From NCBI GenBank assembly GCA_964345635.1, contig CAYFRM010000034.1:1-14498 (forward strand): DNA of 14,498 bases, in the 5' to 3' direction. The stretch comes from WVXT01 sp964345635. GTDB lineage: Bacteria; UBA6262; WVXT01. A program made the position numbers and the translations under genes. A model generated the notes under the pieces. The model made no database searches and was not told the DNA's origin. It saw only the letters and a list, made by a program, of their open reading frames with translations. Below, piece after piece: positions 1 to 5,723 of this stretch (position 1 is the stretch's first letter; the number at the start of each line of letters is the position of its first letter).

Positions 1-544
1 CGGGCTTGCCGCATCCCACTCCTTCTCCCATATCCATCAACACTTCCGAGCAGGGTCCGCAGGGCCCGGTGGGTCCCATCTCCCAGAAATTATCTTCTTT
101 CCCCAGCTTAACTACTCTCCCTTCCGGCAAAAATCTCTTCCAGAGTTCGTACGCTTCTTCGTCTTCCGTATATACTGAAGCATAAAGTTTCTCCTGGGGA
201 AGACCCATCTCTTTAATCAGGAAATCCCACGCCCACTCAATAGCTTCCTTTTTGAAGTAGTCACCAAAGGAGAAATTGCCCAGCATCTCAAAGAAAGTGA
301 GGTGCCTGGCTGTGTTTCCCACTTTTTCGATATCGGTTGTGCGAAAACATATTTGGGAGGAGGCTGCCCGACGGAAAACGAGTTTACCTTTTCCCAGGAA
401 CATATTTTTAAACTGCACCATTCCCGCGCTGGTGAAAAGGAGAGTGGGGTCCTGCGGGATGAGGCTCATAGTGGGGACGACTTTGTGAGTCCTCTTTTCG
501 AAATAGTCCAGGAATCTTTTTCTGATTTCGTTAGTGGTGAGCAT
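1..544 (-). CDS. alaS: Alanyl-tRNA synthetase, N-terminal part (runs off the left edge)
   Basis: Attaches alanine to tRNA-Ala in the cytoplasm. The frame opens at an ATG at 542-544 and stays open to the left edge, giving 181 codons of a protein usually near 870 residues. The translation starts MLTTNEIRKRFLDYF and carries class II aminoacylation-domain signatures: DPTLLFTSAGM, TARHLTFFEMLGNFSFGDYF and DNFWEMGPTGPCGPCSE. The editing and C-terminal domains lie outside the window. AGGAAAG sits about 9 nt before the ATG. In the motif 2 region the segment reads QICFRTTDIEKVG, shorter than the E. coli form, which has AGGKHND between CVR and LENVG; a similar short form is known in actinobacterial enzymes. 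A hairpin repeat (561-645) separates it from the gene upstream, so whether it is co-transcribed is unclear. Identity is certain. Confidence 0.96.
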   Translation of the reverse strand, partial: MLTTNEIRKRFLDYFEKRTHKVVPTMSLIPQDPTLLFTSAGMVQFKNMFLGKGKLVFRRAASSQICFRTTDIEKVGNTARHLTFFEMLGNFSFGDYFKKEAIEWAWDFLIKEMGLPQEKLYASVYTEDEEAYELWKRFLPEGRVVKLGKEDNFWEMGPTGPCGPCSEVLMDMGEGVGCGKP

Positions 545-560
545 TTTTGTGTCTTTCCTG

Positions 561-645
561 TGTAGGGGACGGACTCTGTGCCGTCCCTACAGGGCGGCCA
601 CGGAGTGCCGCCCCTACAATGCAGAGCTATCGCTCTGCGGCTACA
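561..645. repeat. Composite hairpin repeat, copy 1 (modules A, B, C)
   Basis: This short element fills the gap between alaS and the CsgG-like gene. It holds three adjacent inverted repeats. Module A has stem GGGACGG/CCGTCCC (566-572 and 581-587) around loop ACTCTGTG. Module B has stem GGGCGGC/GCCGCCC (592-598 and 607-613) around loop CACGGAGT. Module C has stem GCAGAGC/GCTCTGC (621-627 and 632-638) around TATC. GTAG or CTAC lies at most module junctions. The same modules recur at 2755-2872 with C at the other end and inverted. Transcribed from the minus strand, it would form stacked hairpins between the end of the CsgG-like gene and alaS, and could attenuate or stabilise RNA; that role is inference. 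Confidence 0.85.
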
Positions 646-651
646 ACTATT

Positions 652-1260
652 TCATAATTTCATTTGGGGCCACACTTTTTTCAGGGAGTTCAACAGCCGG
701 GAGGCTGCCCCGCGAATTGCCCCTTCCATATCGAAGGATTCATAGGTGTAGGAACTTGCCCAGACAATCAGTCCTGTCTCTACGTCAATCATCCGCGCGC
801 TAATTCCCACCTCAGCCCTTTTCAGGAAAACCTCCGTCTTAATATTTCCGTCTTCGTCCGTGAAATATATGGTCTCTCTATCTCCGGCAATATATCTGGT
901 CACCGTACCGGTAATCAATGCGTCAACCCCCAGTATCTTGCCCACTTGCTTCACTGTCTCGGGGTCGAGATAATTGCTTCCCGCCAGACGCTGTTCCCGG
1001 AGCAGGCTCTCCAGTCTCTCCCGTTCAACGACATCGATATTTCTGAACAATAATTGCCTTATGAATTCATCGGTCACTGCATTTCCGGCGTATATATGCT
1101 CTCTGTAACTGGTAAACTCCAGAACGCCAATACGATTGATTCTGGTGAAATCGTATTCTTTTTTTATTGCCGTGCGGGGAACGCATCCGAAAAAGAGAGC
1201 CAGAAAAGAGAAAAGGACGATAAAGAATAATAGCCAGCTCATAATCCTGTTAGGTTTCAT
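652..1260 (-). CDS. CsgG-like lipoprotein
   Basis: A 202-residue protein with a lipoprotein-type signal: a basic start, a hydrophobic stretch at about residues 8-24, and LALFFGC with Cys26 as the likely lipidated residue. The mature part resembles the CsgG/LpoB-like family (IGVLEFTSY early, EFIRQLLFRNIDVVERERLE, LGVDALITGTV, and ARMIDVETGLIVWASS). This family has an alpha/beta fold and acts at the outer membrane or periplasm, for example in curli secretion or activation of peptidoglycan synthases. No CsgE, CsgF or curlin gene is visible, so a curli role is not supported. Its ATG overlaps the TPR gene's stop as TAATG, implying translational coupling and a shared envelope function. Family is fairly sure; the specific role is unknown. 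Confidence 0.8.
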   Translation of the reverse strand: MKPNRIMSWLLFFIVLFSFLALFFGCVPRTAIKKEYDFTRINRIGVLEFTSYREHIYAGNAVTDEFIRQLLFRNIDVVERERLESLLREQRLAGSNYLDPETVKQVGKILGVDALITGTVTRYIAGDRETIYFTDEDGNIKTEVFLKRAEVGISARMIDVETGLIVWASSYTYESFDMEGAIRGAASRLLNSLKKVWPQMKL

Positions 1261-1703
1261 TATTTAAGTTCCTCCAATCTTCTGATATGCTTCCTCAGTC
1301 TCCTGGCGCGTTTCCCTCCGGGACGCAGAGCGAGGAATCTATTCCAGGCAGAAATTGCCTTTTCATAATCCATTATCTCTTCGTAGGCTCTACCCAGAAG
1401 ATAATAGGCAATCGGTCCATCGGGATCCAAAGCTATTGCTTTTTCAAAGACTTCTATTGCTTCCTTATACTTTTTCTGGTTCAGGTAAGCTATGCCGATC
1501 CCGCAGTAAGCGTCGACGTAGTTGGAATCGATACTTATTACCCGATTGAACTCTTCAAGTGCCCGTTGATAGTCTTCCTGATTGATGTAGTCCACGCCTT
1601 TTTCGAAACGGACATCTGCTTCGGTTTTGCATATTCCCCTAGAGAAAAAAAGTAAGACAAGGAATACGCTAATAGAAGTTACTATGACTCTTTTTTTAAT
1701 CAT
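1260..1703 (-). CDS. Exported TPR-repeat protein
   Basis: A 147-residue protein. Residues 1-25 form a signal peptide (KKR followed by a hydrophobic core ending SRGIC). Cys25 lacks a convincing lipobox, so secretion to the periplasm is as likely as lipidation. Three tetratricopeptide repeats follow at roughly residues 31-61, 62-95 and 96-129, with the usual spacing of Gly/Ala, Tyr and Pro (NQEDYQRALEEFNRVISID, then LNQKKYKEAIEVFEKAIALDP). A basic tail rich in Arg ends the protein. TPR arrays are protein-binding scaffolds. The one-base stop/start overlap with the CsgG-like lipoprotein makes that protein the best candidate partner. AGGAGAG precedes the ATG by 4 nt. Fold is clear, partner is inference. 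Confidence 0.85.
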   Translation of the reverse strand: MIKKRVIVTSISVFLVLLFFSRGICKTEADVRFEKGVDYINQEDYQRALEEFNRVISIDSNYVDAYCGIGIAYLNQKKYKEAIEVFEKAIALDPDGPIAYYLLGRAYEEIMDYEKAISAWNRFLALRPGGKRARRLRKHIRRLEELK

Positions 1704-1724
1704 TTTCTCTCCTAAGAATAGATT

Positions 1725-2195
1725 TTATAGAGTTGCCAGGAGTTTGTTATAGGTATCATCCAGAGATTCGGGAATAATCTTTGTATCCCCTACGGTAGAT
1801 ATAAAGCTGGTATCTCCTCCCCAGCGGGGCACAATATGAATGTGAATATGTCCTTCCACGCCAGCCCCGGCTACTTTGCCCATATTTATTCCAATATTGA
1901 AACCCTCCGGGTGCAAGGCTTTCTTGAGAATTTGAGTAGATTTCTTAACCAGTTCCATCATCTCGCCCAGTTCATTCTCTTGCAGACCTTCCAGATCGGG
2001 CACGTGCTTGTAAGGAGCGACCATAAGGTGCCCGTTATTATAAGGGAAAGTATTGAGCATTACGAAACCATTTTCCCCGCGCAAAAGCACGTAATTCTCT
2101 TTATCTCTATTCTCTTTTAATTTATCGCAGAAAATACATTTGTCTTTTTTTCCTAAAATATATTTTATCCTCCAGGGAGCCCAGAGAATCTTCAT
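1725..2195 (-). CDS. HIT-family nucleotide hydrolase or phosphorylase (Ap4A phosphorylase-like)
   Basis: A 156-residue histidine-triad protein. The triad is HIHIHIVPRW (His116, His118, His120), where the central His forms the nucleotidyl intermediate in this family. It begins MKILWAPWRIKYI, followed by the pair Cys20-x-x-Cys23 (CIFC). FPYNNGHLMVAP and GFNIGINMG are typical of the subfamily that includes the mycobacterial diadenosine tetraphosphate phosphorylase, which also continues into a VPRWGGD segment. The likely role is turnover of Ap4A-type dinucleotides or other adenylylated compounds in the cytoplasm; the exact substrate is not determined. The ATG overlaps the flavodoxin stop as ATGA, with AGGAGG just upstream inside that gene, so the two are translationally coupled. 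A 21-nt gap leads to the TPR gene. Confidence 0.9.
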   Translation of the reverse strand: MKILWAPWRIKYILGKKDKCIFCDKLKENRDKENYVLLRGENGFVMLNTFPYNNGHLMVAPYKHVPDLEGLQENELGEMMELVKKSTQILKKALHPEGFNIGINMGKVAGAGVEGHIHIHIVPRWGGDTSFISTVGDTKIIPESLDDTYNKLLATL

Positions 2196-2677
2196 TTAGC
2201 CTCCTCCTTTAACCTCTTTACCAGCCTGGCGACTTTCTGCCCCAATATTTCACATTGGTTACTGCTCCGCTCATCAGGCGCGTAAAGAGCCACGGGTCCA
2301 TAGTGATCGCCGGTTGCTTCTCCCTGAACAATCATTCCATGAATGAGAAATGCCCTGAGAATATCCATAATTGTCGTCTCGTTTCCCCCTCCCGTCCAAT
2401 GGCTGGAAGTGAAGGCTGCTCCTACTTTGCCCACTAATTGTCTCTGCAATTTTCGGCTCTGTTCAAAAAGCTGTTTTATCTGGGAAGCCATAGAGCCGTA
2501 GTGGGTTGGCGAGCCGATGATTATTCCGTTTGCATCTTTTAGTTCGTCAACGTTTACATCTTCGACTCTCTTTATTTCTACTTTTACGTTCTCCTTCTTT
2601 ACTCCTTTTGCCACTATATTTGCCATCTTTTCCGTGTTTCCCGTGCGGGAATAGTAGATAATCAAGACTCTGGGCAT
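2192..2677 (-). CDS. Flavodoxin-fold FMN reductase, WrbA-like
   Basis: A 161-residue flavodoxin-fold protein. The phosphate-binding loop of FMN is visible as SRTGNTEKM (about residues 10-18). GSPTHYGSMASQIKQLFEQ follows, then GKVGAAFTSSHWTGGGNETT, both typical of the WrbA/NAD(P)H:quinone oxidoreductase group, though the sequence is somewhat shorter than E. coli WrbA. Expected role: two-electron reduction of quinones or another electron-transfer task in the cytoplasm, using FMN. GGAGG lies 8 nt before the ATG, and a promoter is visible at 2707-2735, making this the first gene of a unit that continues into the HIT gene. It uses FMN, made from the riboflavin produced by the rib genes nearby, but nothing shows shared regulation. 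Specific substrate is unknown. Confidence 0.87.
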   Translation of the reverse strand: MPRVLIIYYSRTGNTEKMANIVAKGVKKENVKVEIKRVEDVNVDELKDANGIIIGSPTHYGSMASQIKQLFEQSRKLQRQLVGKVGAAFTSSHWTGGGNETTIMDILRAFLIHGMIVQGEATGDHYGPVALYAPDERSSNQCEILGQKVARLVKRLKEEAK

Positions 2678-2706
2678 AGATTTTTCCTCCGTTTTGCTTT
2701 CAACTA

Positions 2707-2735
2707 ATTATATCTAATTCGGAAAAGGAATTCAA
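2707..2735 (-). promoter_or_regulatory. Sigma70-like promoter of the flavodoxin-HIT-TPR-CsgG unit
   Basis: On the minus strand TTGAAT (2730-2735) is followed after exactly 17 nt by a perfect TATAAT (2707-2712). The predicted transcript start near 2700 leaves a 5' leader of about 23 nt carrying GGAGG ahead of the flavodoxin ATG. It lies in an AT-rich gap just downstream of the hairpin repeat that ends the MFS gene, the natural place for a new transcription unit. Confidence 0.7.
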
Positions 2736-2754
2736 TCAATAGTTAAAAATATGT

Positions 2755-2872
2755 TGTAGCCGCAGAGCGATAGCTCTGCATTGTAGGGGACGGACTCCGT
2801 GCCGTCCCTTTCTTTGGGCGGCCACTGAGTGCCGCCCCTACAAAGAAGCAAAGCTTACGCTTTGCTGCTACA
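2755..2872. repeat. Composite hairpin repeat, copy 2 (modules C, A, B, D) with inverted ends
   Basis: A 118-bp element starting TGTAGC and ending GCTACA. In order: module C (stem GCAGAGC/GCTCTGC, 2762-2768 and 2773-2779), module A (GGGACGG/CCGTCCC, 2787-2793 and 2802-2808, loop ACTCCGTG), module B (GGGCGGC/GCCGCCC, 2816-2822 and 2831-2837, loop CACTGAGT) and module D (AGCAAAGC/GCTTTGCT, 2847-2854 and 2859-2866). C and D point inwards towards A and B. Copy 1 at 561-645 lacks D and has C at the right, inverted. The right end overlaps the last codons of the MFS gene and supplies its TAG. No coding capacity is seen. It could be a small non-autonomous mobile repeat or a RNA 3'-end structure for the MFS transcript. 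Confidence 0.85.
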
Positions 2873-4052
2873 CTTCTTTTTCGACATAGCCAATACTTAT
2901 TGCCGCTACCAGCCCCATAGCTGCCCCATAGAAAAATGTCACTCGGGGGCTTACATTCCATAATATTCCGGCAAGAACGCTCGCTATGAGAGTGGAGATA
3001 CCTATCGCCGTGTGGAACGCGCCCAGAGCTGTTCCTCGCAGGTTTTCCTCCACGAAAACCGAAGCGAATGCTCGCTGGTTCCCTTCCACCAGCGCGAAAG
3101 AGAATCCATAAATGGCAAACAGTATAATCAAAGAGGCGAGCGTTCCCAGAAGCGCAAATCCCAGACACGAGAGAACGTGCGCTGAATAGCCAATCCTCAG
3201 AGTTCTCCTGCGGCCAATCTTATCCGAAAGTAGTCCTCCGGGTAAAGAAAATAGCGCATAGACGATGTTGAACCAGCAATAGAGCAGGATGGGAATGGCA
3301 ATGGCTAACCGGGAAGAAAAAAGAGGTTCAAAGACATCCCTGGCTCTTAGAATAAAGAACATATAAGTGAAGTTCCCTAAAGCGAAGGCAACGGCGACCA
3401 GAAGATATTTTTTATAAGACGCGGGGAGATTCTTGAGATTTGTTCTGAATGAATTTTCTCTCTTATTCCGGTTGGCAAATGCTTTTTCTTTCACCCAGGC
3501 AAAAGGAAATAGAGCCGAAAAACTGACTAAAGCCGCAATAAACAGTATGGGCTTAAACTCGAATTTCAAGAACCAGAATAAAATAAAGGCCAGAAGAGCT
3601 CCCAAAAAAGCGCCGGAAGAGTCCATTGCGCGATGGAATCCGAATGCTTTTCCCCTAACTTCTACTTTGGACGAGGCAGCAATCAAGGCATCGCGAGGGG
3701 CGTCGCGTACGCCCTTGCCCACTCTTTCTATTGGCCTTAAGATTAGAAGTTGCGTCCAGCCGGCGACAAAAGGAAAAAAAAGTTTTGCCACCGAGGAGAT
3801 GGAATAGCCAAAGAAGGCAAAAGGTTTTCTCTTTCCCCATCTATCCGACCAGTACCCGGAAAAGACTTTGAGCAGGGAAGCTACGCTGTCACCTATACCG
3901 CCGATAAGACCGACAGCTATTCCCGCTCCGCCCAGGGAAGCAATAAAAAGAGGAAGTATAGCCAGTATCATCTCGCTGGAGACGTCGGTTAAAAAACTGA
4001 TTATTCCCAGAAGTAAGACGTTGATTCCCAGACCGCTTATAAACTTTTTCAT
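2868..4052 (-). CDS. MFS transporter
   Basis: A 394-residue integral membrane protein with about 12 predicted membrane segments in two halves. The MFS motif A appears in both: SDRWGKRKPF in the N-terminal half, and SDKIGRRRT in the second. LTDVSSEMILAILPLF near the start and ERVGKGVRDAPRDALIA after the fourth segment are typical of a common but uncharacterised MFS subgroup in bacteria and archaea. The substrate cannot be told from sequence. It starts 9 nt after the recX stop with no clear Shine-Dalgarno sequence, so it may depend on upstream translation. Its stop codon lies inside the repeat at 2755-2872, so the original C-terminus may have been altered by that insertion. Family is certain. 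Confidence 0.9.
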   Translation of the reverse strand: MKKFISGLGINVLLLGIISFLTDVSSEMILAILPLFIASLGGAGIAVGLIGGIGDSVASLLKVFSGYWSDRWGKRKPFAFFGYSISSVAKLFFPFVAGWTQLLILRPIERVGKGVRDAPRDALIAASSKVEVRGKAFGFHRAMDSSGAFLGALLAFILFWFLKFEFKPILFIAALVSFSALFPFAWVKEKAFANRNKRENSFRTNLKNLPASYKKYLLVAVAFALGNFTYMFFILRARDVFEPLFSSRLAIAIPILLYCWFNIVYALFSLPGGLLSDKIGRRRTLRIGYSAHVLSCLGFALLGTLASLIILFAIYGFSFALVEGNQRAFASVFVEENLRGTALGAFHTAIGISTLIASVLAGILWNVSPRVTFFYGAAMGLVAAISIGYVEKEV

Positions 4053-4061
4053 ATTATGACT

Positions 4062-4580
4062 CTATTCAGAATCTTTTTTGTGGCTCTGAAAAAACCTATC
4101 CAGGGTATTTTCAGTAGTCTCAAGGGAGAATCCGCGACGAATCAGGAAATCTTTTATTCTGCGGTAGGCTTTCGACTTTTCCAATTTCTGATAGCGGGGA
4201 ATCTTCCTTTCTATTGCCTGCCAGGCCAATTCGTCCTCAGTTGAGGCAACCTTGTTAAACACTTCATCTATGGAATCCTCGATTATCTCTTTTTCTATTC
4301 CTTTTTTCAAAAGTTCCTGACTTATTAGCCTCTTGCCCCGCTTTTCTCTTAACCTATTTTCCGCCCATTCCAGGGCAAAAGCGCGGTCATCCAGATAGTG
4401 GAGACGCTTCAATTCTTCAATAACCTTCTGAATTATCTCTCTTCCATATCTTTTTCTAAGAAGTCTCTCTGTTATTTCCTTGCAACTACGAGCGCGATAG
4501 GATAGGAGAAGAAATGCGTAATCGAGAGCTTCTTTAATCTGCTCTCCGCCTTTCTGCTTTTCAATTTTGGTGATTTTCAT
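4062..4580 (-). CDS. recX: RecX-family regulator of RecA
   Basis: A 172-residue, highly charged helical protein of the RecX family, which binds RecA filaments and modulates recombination and the SOS response. Family hallmarks are ALDYAFLLLSYRARSCKEIT, where R-S-C-K-E replaces the more usual R-S-x-x-E, followed by LRKRYGREIIQKVIEELKRLHYLDDRAFALEWAENR, then GKRLISQELLKKGI, and a third helical repeat ending LIRRGFSLETTENTL. The start is taken as the ATG at 4578-4580. The frame extends upstream to a TTG at 4637, but that extension only translates hairpin repeat R1 into a Gly/Lys/Glu-rich string. The GAGGGAGAA before the ATG, the only visible ribosome binding site, is formed by the repeat's edge. 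It follows the DUF3786 gene. Confidence 0.88.
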   Translation of the reverse strand: MKITKIEKQKGGEQIKEALDYAFLLLSYRARSCKEITERLLRKRYGREIIQKVIEELKRLHYLDDRAFALEWAENRLREKRGKRLISQELLKKGIEKEIIEDSIDEVFNKVASTEDELAWQAIERKIPRYQKLEKSKAYRRIKDFLIRRGFSLETTENTLDRFFQSHKKDSE

Positions 4581-4584
4581 TTCT

Positions 4585-4624
4585 CCCTCACCCTTACCCT
4601 TGCCCTCTCCCCCAGGGGAGAGGG
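4585..4624 (+). repeat. Family R hairpin repeat, copy R1
   Basis: A C-rich tail (CCCTCACCCTTACCCTTGC) runs into a perfect 10-bp hairpin, CCCTCTCCCC (4603-4612) and GGGGAGAGGG (4615-4624), with a 2-nt loop. It occupies almost the whole gap between the DUF3786 stop and the recX start, and its tail supplies the purine-rich recX ribosome binding site on the minus strand. Confidence 0.88.
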
Positions 4625-4633
4625 TATCTTCTT

Positions 4634-5188
4634 TCAAATCATGGAGGCTACGACTTCGGCCGTGATTACTGCATCTTCCGTGCAGAAGATGTCCTTGATG
4701 CTGCTGTCAAAAAGAAGATTTGCTTCCGCGCCGAATTCTTCGTCGCCCCGCCACAATTTAATAAATAGTGGTATCCCGTCGAATACTTCAAAAACAACGC
4801 TCGCATCCGCTTCCTTGATGTCTTTGCCTTTAAAGCGCTTTGTCAATTCGGAAATCAGGTTTTCAGGTTTTTCTCCATATTTCTTGATTATGGGTTCCAG
4901 GACACGTTTCCGGAAAACGGAATAATAGAATTGGCCGCCATCTAATTGCTTAAAGGAAATCCATTCTCCTGTTGGTTGTGGAAGGCCTTTTATTTTCCGG
5001 GAAAGATAATGCAAAAGCAAAATAACGATGTGGGTCTTGGGAGGGATATTGGTAGATTGGGACAAAACGCTTTTTTTCTCTGAATCAATATTATATTCAT
5101 TATCCAGAAAGCGAACAGTATGACTTTTTTTCTGGGTAAGATTTTCTAATTCTGCCCACGCCTTTGAAATAGCAATTTCGTATCCCAT
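4634..5188 (-). CDS. DUF3786 domain protein
   Basis: A 184-residue protein that resembles DUF3786 proteins, which have no assigned function to my knowledge. Recognisable pieces are AWAELENLTQ with VRFLDNEY at the start, GEWISFKQLDGGQFYYSVFRKR in the middle, and the conserved end PLFIKLWRGDEEFGAEANLL followed by FDSSIKDIFCTEDAVI. There is no signal peptide or membrane segment, so it is cytoplasmic. The start is taken as the ATG at 5186-5188, preceded by AAGGA. The longer frame to a TTG at 5329 would translate repeat R2 and overlap the Mut7-C gene. In other genomes DUF3786 is found mostly in anaerobes, some with iron-sulfur domains (recollection, not checked); here a DUF362 iron-sulfur protein lies two genes upstream. 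Function unknown. Confidence 0.78.
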   Translation of the reverse strand: MGYEIAISKAWAELENLTQKKSHTVRFLDNEYNIDSEKKSVLSQSTNIPPKTHIVILLLHYLSRKIKGLPQPTGEWISFKQLDGGQFYYSVFRKRVLEPIIKKYGEKPENLISELTKRFKGKDIKEADASVVFEVFDGIPLFIKLWRGDEEFGAEANLLFDSSIKDIFCTEDAVITAEVVASMI

Positions 5189-5202
5189 GAGATTTTTCCT
5201 TA

Positions 5203-5236
5203 CCCTCACCCTGACCCTATCCCCAAGGGGAGAGGG
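5203..5236 (+). repeat. Family R hairpin repeat, copy R2
   Basis: Tail CCCTCACCCTGA leads into CCCTATCCCC (5215-5224), a 2-nt AA loop and GGGGAGAGGG (5227-5236), a 10-bp hairpin with one mismatch. It fills the gap between the Mut7-C stop and the DUF3786 start, in the same orientation as R1. Confidence 0.88.
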
Positions 5237-5247
5237 GATTTTGTTCG

Positions 5248-5709
5248 TTAGACTTTCGCGCGTTTTAGTTTTTTGAGGAGTTGCTGCGCCAGGTCCCAGT
5301 GGGTTCCTTTCCAGTATACCTTCTGACAATTCGCACAGAAAGAAAATTCATTCTTTGTCTGGAAAACGTAATTGGGGACTCTATCTCTAACCTTATCTTT
5401 TTCTATTTCCTGAAGAACCTCGTTACAAACCAAGCATCTGGTGAATATCTCATCAGGGTCTACTTTAATATTCAGTTCGGAAAAGACCTGCTCCAGTTGG
5501 TCTTCCAGTAGGTCGCTCTCAATTATGACCAACTTTATCGCTTTCTTCTTGCTCAATCGGTGGTCGCGGGTCAGTATTATCCTTCCCTCTTTCAGGCTTT
5601 GATATATCAGGTCACTCTTTTTATCAGAGACAAAGTAGGAGGCGTCATAACCGAGTAACCTCAGCCACTTGCAAAGCCTGCCGAGCATAAAATCTACCAG
5701 GAACTTCAT
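5248..5709 (-). CDS. Mut7-C (PIN-like RNase plus zinc ribbon) protein
   Basis: A 153-residue protein matching the Mut7-C family (PF01927), a PIN-like nuclease fold followed by a zinc ribbon. The N-terminal part MKFLVDFMLGRLCKWLRLLG contains the conserved acidic Asp6. ILTRD (Asp49) carries a second conserved acid. The C-terminal ribbon has Cys92-x-x-Cys95 and Cys125-x-x-Cys128 (CLVC and CANC). The family is predicted to cleave or bind RNA; the activity is not shown for most members. The start is the ATG at 5707-5709, 14 nt after the DUF362 stop and preceded by GGTGA, because the family begins at this MKFLVD motif. A longer frame to 5796 overlaps DUF362 and adds no family sequence. Cytoplasmic; RNA target unknown. 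Confidence 0.87.
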   Translation of the reverse strand: MKFLVDFMLGRLCKWLRLLGYDASYFVSDKKSDLIYQSLKEGRIILTRDHRLSKKKAIKLVIIESDLLEDQLEQVFSELNIKVDPDEIFTRCLVCNEVLQEIEKDKVRDRVPNYVFQTKNEFSFCANCQKVYWKGTHWDLAQQLLKKLKRAKV

Positions 5710-5723
5710 AGCTCGCTTTTCAC

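Noticed and set aside
534..803. Plus-strand frame crossing the composite repeat near alaS
   Set aside because: Its peptide is translated repeat plus the antisense of the CsgG-like gene. No family features.
2743..3168. Minus-strand frame overlapping the 3' end of the MFS gene
   Set aside because: It is an out-of-frame shadow of the MFS gene running into the repeat.
4581..4637. N-terminal extension of recX from a TTG codon at 4637
   Set aside because: The extra 19 residues are translation of hairpin repeat R1 (Gly, Lys and Glu rich), and RecX family sequence starts after the ATG at 4580.
5189..5329. N-terminal extension of the DUF3786 gene from a TTG at 5329
   Set aside because: It would translate repeat R2 (an Arg-Val repeat) and overlap the end of the Mut7-C gene in another frame.
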